Assembly: GCA_913031515.1 (NCBI GenBank)
Contig: CAJWET010000056.1
Span: forward strand, 1-8,907
Source of the DNA: an uncultured Acidimicrobiaceae bacterium
GTDB taxonomy: Bacteria > Actinomycetota > Acidimicrobiia > Acidimicrobiales > UBA8592
Direction of reading: 5' to 3'
DNA: 8,907 nucleotides
The position numbers and the translations under genes are program-made. This document shows positions 6,940 to 8,907 of this stretch, piece after piece; the first letter of the stretch is position 1; every line of letters begins with the position of its first letter. The notes under the pieces are model-generated. The model made no database searches, had not been told where the DNA came from, and saw only the letters and a list, made by a program, of their open reading frames with translations.

Positions 6940-7593
6940 CTATTTCAAAACCGGAATCTCAATAGCGGTGAGGATAATGCCTTGAGTCAGTCCAAATCTT
7001 CCCAAAAGCTCCCTTACTGGACCCGCCTTACTTATCGAAACGGCAAATGTTTGGTTTTCTGCAGTAAAGGTTACATGGGTATCACGAAACCCTAACCATT
7101 CTTGGGTAACCGAGTACCACGCTTTATATGTTGCTTCTTTAGCGGAAAAAAGAAGCTTTCCGGGGTGAAGCAAGACTTTCCCTCTAGTCGCATGGACCCA
7201 GGTTATTTCTTCATCATTACCTATTCTTGATAACACATTCTGTGGTAAAGGTTCATCCGTTTCTGCGTCAAGACCCAAAGATAGCATTTCCGATTCTGGC
7301 GCTATTGCTGCAGCCGCGTAGTTGCTCGTGTGCGTTATTGATCCCACTACCCCATCAGGCCATAGTGGCTCATCTTTATTTCCAGAAAGCACTGGAACTG
7401 GATTGAAACCACGTTGTTCCATGGCTATACGAGCACATTTTCGGCCACTAACGAAGTCCCATCGCCGCTTATCGGAGACTTCTCCTAGTATCTTCTCTTC
7501 TTCAGGCCAGAGATAGGATTCATCGAGAGCGGCCCCGCGAATCTCGTACGTAAACGTTGTCGTAGAAAATAGGCTAGGCAGTGTTGTATCCAT
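6940..7593 (-). CDS. 4'-phosphopantetheinyl transferase, Sfp/EntD superfamily
   Basis: A 217-residue enzyme predicted to move the 4'-phosphopantetheine arm from coenzyme A to a conserved serine of an acyl, peptidyl or aryl carrier protein, in the cytoplasm. Visible motifs: RKCAR at 51-55, GSITHT at 84-89, the Mg-binding GLDAE with Asp109 and Glu111, and FSAKEATYKAW at 149-159 with Lys152, Glu153 and Lys157. Length and order fit the EntD-like branch that usually serves polyketide, nonribosomal peptide or siderophore synthesis rather than the short AcpS type. The ATG follows a 60-base gap after gatB; its Shine-Dalgarno is weak. The stop is 9 bases before the glycosyltransferase GTG. No carrier-protein gene is in the window, so its partner is elsewhere. 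Confidence 0.88.
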   Translation of the reverse strand: MDTTLPSLFSTTTFTYEIRGAALDESYLWPEEEKILGEVSDKRRWDFVSGRKCARIAMEQRGFNPVPVLSGNKDEPLWPDGVVGSITHTSNYAAAAIAPESEMLSLGLDAETDEPLPQNVLSRIGNDEEITWVHATRGKVLLHPGKLLFSAKEATYKAWYSVTQEWLGFRDTHVTFTAENQTFAVSISKAGPVRELLGRFGLTQGIILTAIEIPVLK

Positions 7594-7620
7594 ATTGTGG
7601 ATCGTACTCTACAGTGACTG

Positions 7621-7644
7621 GATGGAAAGTCGCCCTTTCCCATC
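7621..7644 (-). other. Hairpin in the gatB-PPTase intergenic gap
   Basis: On the minus strand, about 9 bases after the gatB stop, GGAAAG and CTTTCC pair across a 5-base loop GGCGA. GAT and ATC extend the stem to 9 bp with one bulged G. No T-run follows, so it is not a standard intrinsic terminator; it could be an attenuator, an mRNA-processing or 3'-end structure, or chance. The remaining 60-base gap shows no other signal I can defend. Confidence 0.4.
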
Positions 7645-7653
7645 TATCTCCGA

Positions 7654-8907
7654 TTAACTTGAAGCCCGTTCGTTGAGGATCTGATTGATGGCTTTTCCGT
7701 CAGCTTGCCCATCAGTAGATTTCATGATTTGGCCAACAAAAAAACCTTGCACCTTCTTTTCTCCGCCGCGAAACCGTTCCCATTCATCAGGATGATCAAG
7801 AATAAGTTGATCTATAAGTGTTTCCAGCTTCCCTGTGTCAACAGCCTCTAGACCAAATTGAGCTGCAACGTCTTGTGGATTCCCACCTTGTTGAACGAGC
7901 TCGCCAAGGACTTTTTTAACCTGCGTACTCGTCAACTCAGCATTCTCCTCCATCTCGACCAGCCCTGCGAATGCTTTAGGAGTAAGTTCTCCCAACCCGT
8001 CCGAAAGGTTGTTAATCAGATGCTTAACAACTATTTGAGGTGTTGCTCCCGCGTCAATAGTTTCTGACGCGAATCCGTCATGGTTTCGCTCAACTACCAG
8101 CGCAATTTCTGTAGGACTCATTCCAGTTAAAACTGCAAGATTATTTCGCCGCTCAGAAGGAAGACTCGGCAACCCTTGATCAACCATGTCAATCGTTTCA
8201 GGTTTTGGGTTAAGAGGCACCAAATCTGGCTCTTGGAAATAGCGGTAATCCTCAGCATCTTCTTTAGAGCGACCTGAACGGGTTCGACCGGCGCTTTCAT
8301 CCCAATGACGTGTTTCTTGAGAAGGAGTCTCTCCATTCTGGTATAGGTTGATATGGCGGTTCGCTTCATACTCTATTGAGCGCCCAAGGGACCTAAGCGA
8401 ATTCACATTCTTTATCTCACACCTTGTCCGTAATTCCTCTTCACCCGCCATACGAACAGAAACATTGGCATCTACCCGAATTGAACCTTCTTCCATCTTT
8501 GCATCAGAGACCTCTAGCGCGAGCAAAATACCTCGAAGTTCCACGACGTACTCTTTTGCTTGATCGATACTACGGATCTCGGGACGGCTTACAATCTCGA
8601 TTAGGGGAACGCCAGCCCGATTGTAATCTACTAACGAATAATCAGCCCCAGATATCCTTCCCGTACTTCCTATATGGACTGTTTTACCTGTGTCTTCTTC
8701 TATATGCGCCCGCTCGATTCCTATTTTCGCTCCACTGGGTAATTCCAGATAACCATCCGTATTCGTTGGTTGATCGTATTGGCTGATTTGGTAGTCCTTG
8801 GGCATATCAGGGTAAAAGTAATTCTTTCTAGCAAATACTGAACGATTTACCTCACAGTTGAGAGCTCTGCCCACTTGCATAGCAGACAAGACAGCTTTCT
8901 CATTCAC
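7654..8907 (-). CDS. gatB: Aspartyl/glutamyl-tRNA(Asn/Gln) amidotransferase subunit B, 5' end outside the window
   Basis: 417 residues of the GatB subunit of the GatCAB amidotransferase, which converts Glu-tRNA(Gln) or Asp-tRNA(Asn) to the amidated form; GatB binds the tRNA and activates the acyl group by phosphorylation. Visible family landmarks (numbered from the window edge) are KNYFYPDMPKDYQISQYD (29-46), ERAHIEEDTGK (65-75), DYNRAGVPLIEIVSRPE (94-110), MEEGSIRVDANVSVR (138-152), CEIKNVNS (163-170), TRHWDE (199-204), DYRYFQEPDLVPL (220-232), and a C-terminal helical GatB/YqeY domain ending in VGQIMKSTDGQADGKAINQIL. The GTG at the window edge is the Val of the internal 'P-V-N-E-K-A' motif rather than a start, so roughly 60-75 N-terminal residues lie beyond the window. 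The stop is TAA at 7656-7654. gatA and gatC, if clustered, would be upstream, outside the window. Confidence 0.96.
   Translation of the reverse strand: MNEKAVLSAMQVGRALNCEVNRSVFARKNYFYPDMPKDYQISQYDQPTNTDGYLELPSGAKIGIERAHIEEDTGKTVHIGSTGRISGADYSLVDYNRAGVPLIEIVSRPEIRSIDQAKEYVVELRGILLALEVSDAKMEEGSIRVDANVSVRMAGEEELRTRCEIKNVNSLRSLGRSIEYEANRHINLYQNGETPSQETRHWDESAGRTRSGRSKEDAEDYRYFQEPDLVPLNPKPETIDMVDQGLPSLPSERRNNLAVLTGMSPTEIALVVERNHDGFASETIDAGATPQIVVKHLINNLSDGLGELTPKAFAGLVEMEENAELTSTQVKKVLGELVQQGGNPQDVAAQFGLEAVDTGKLETLIDQLILDHPDEWERFRGGEKKVQGFFVGQIMKSTDGQADGKAINQILNERASS

Noticed and set aside
8424..8786. A 120-codon open frame on the plus strand opposite gatB
   Set aside because: It lies wholly antisense to well-conserved gatB codons, and its translation shows no recognisable domain or start signal.
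8905..8907. GTG at the window edge as the gatB start
   Set aside because: This codon is the Val of the conserved internal 'VNEKA' motif; GatB normally has about 60-75 more residues before it.

Overview
The window is bacterial, densely coded, and shows no mobile element, tRNA, rRNA or CRISPR array. No gene-free stretch exceeds about 70 bases. Base composition is mixed (roughly half G+C by eye). The style of several proteins (an arylsulfatase with a C-terminal beta-sandwich, an RNase Z-like metallo-hydrolase, a DhmA/DhlA-type haloalkane dehalogenase, and GatB wording such as the 'RSKEDAEDYRYF' region) recalls Actinomycetota, perhaps a lower-GC environmental or marine lineage such as Acidimicrobiia. 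This placement is an inference from remembered families, not a computed classification.

Layout from left to right. A membrane-anchored alpha/beta-hydrolase (11-979, +) runs tail to tail into a minus-strand cluster, with only 2 bases between the stop codons. The cluster, in its own direction of transcription, is: a type I sulfatase (5879-3606), an RNase Z-like MBL-fold hydrolase (3580-2747, start moved to the internal ATG with a strong ribosome binding site), a subfamily-I haloalkane dehalogenase (2735-1827) and a protein made of two tandem dimeric alpha+beta barrel modules (1800-982). Gaps of 25, 11 and 26 bases, each with a Shine-Dalgarno sequence, argue for a single operon. Upstream, and separated by a 70-base gap, lies a second co-directional set: gatB (from beyond the right edge to 7654), an Sfp/EntD-type 4'-phosphopantetheinyl transferase (7593-6940) and a family 2 glycosyltransferase with an unexplained C-terminal tail (6930-5950).

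How the genes may work together. The sulfatase, dehalogenase and MBL enzyme are all hydrolases without export signals, so the operon looks like an intracellular catabolic module. Sulfate esters and carbon-halogen bonds could be cleaved there, with the double-barrel protein as a possible partner or downstream enzyme. The shared substrate is unknown and this is a hypothesis. The gatB-PPTase-GT2 set combines a housekeeping translation enzyme with carrier-protein activation and polyprenyl-phosphate-type glycosyl transfer. No carrier protein or acceptor gene is visible here.
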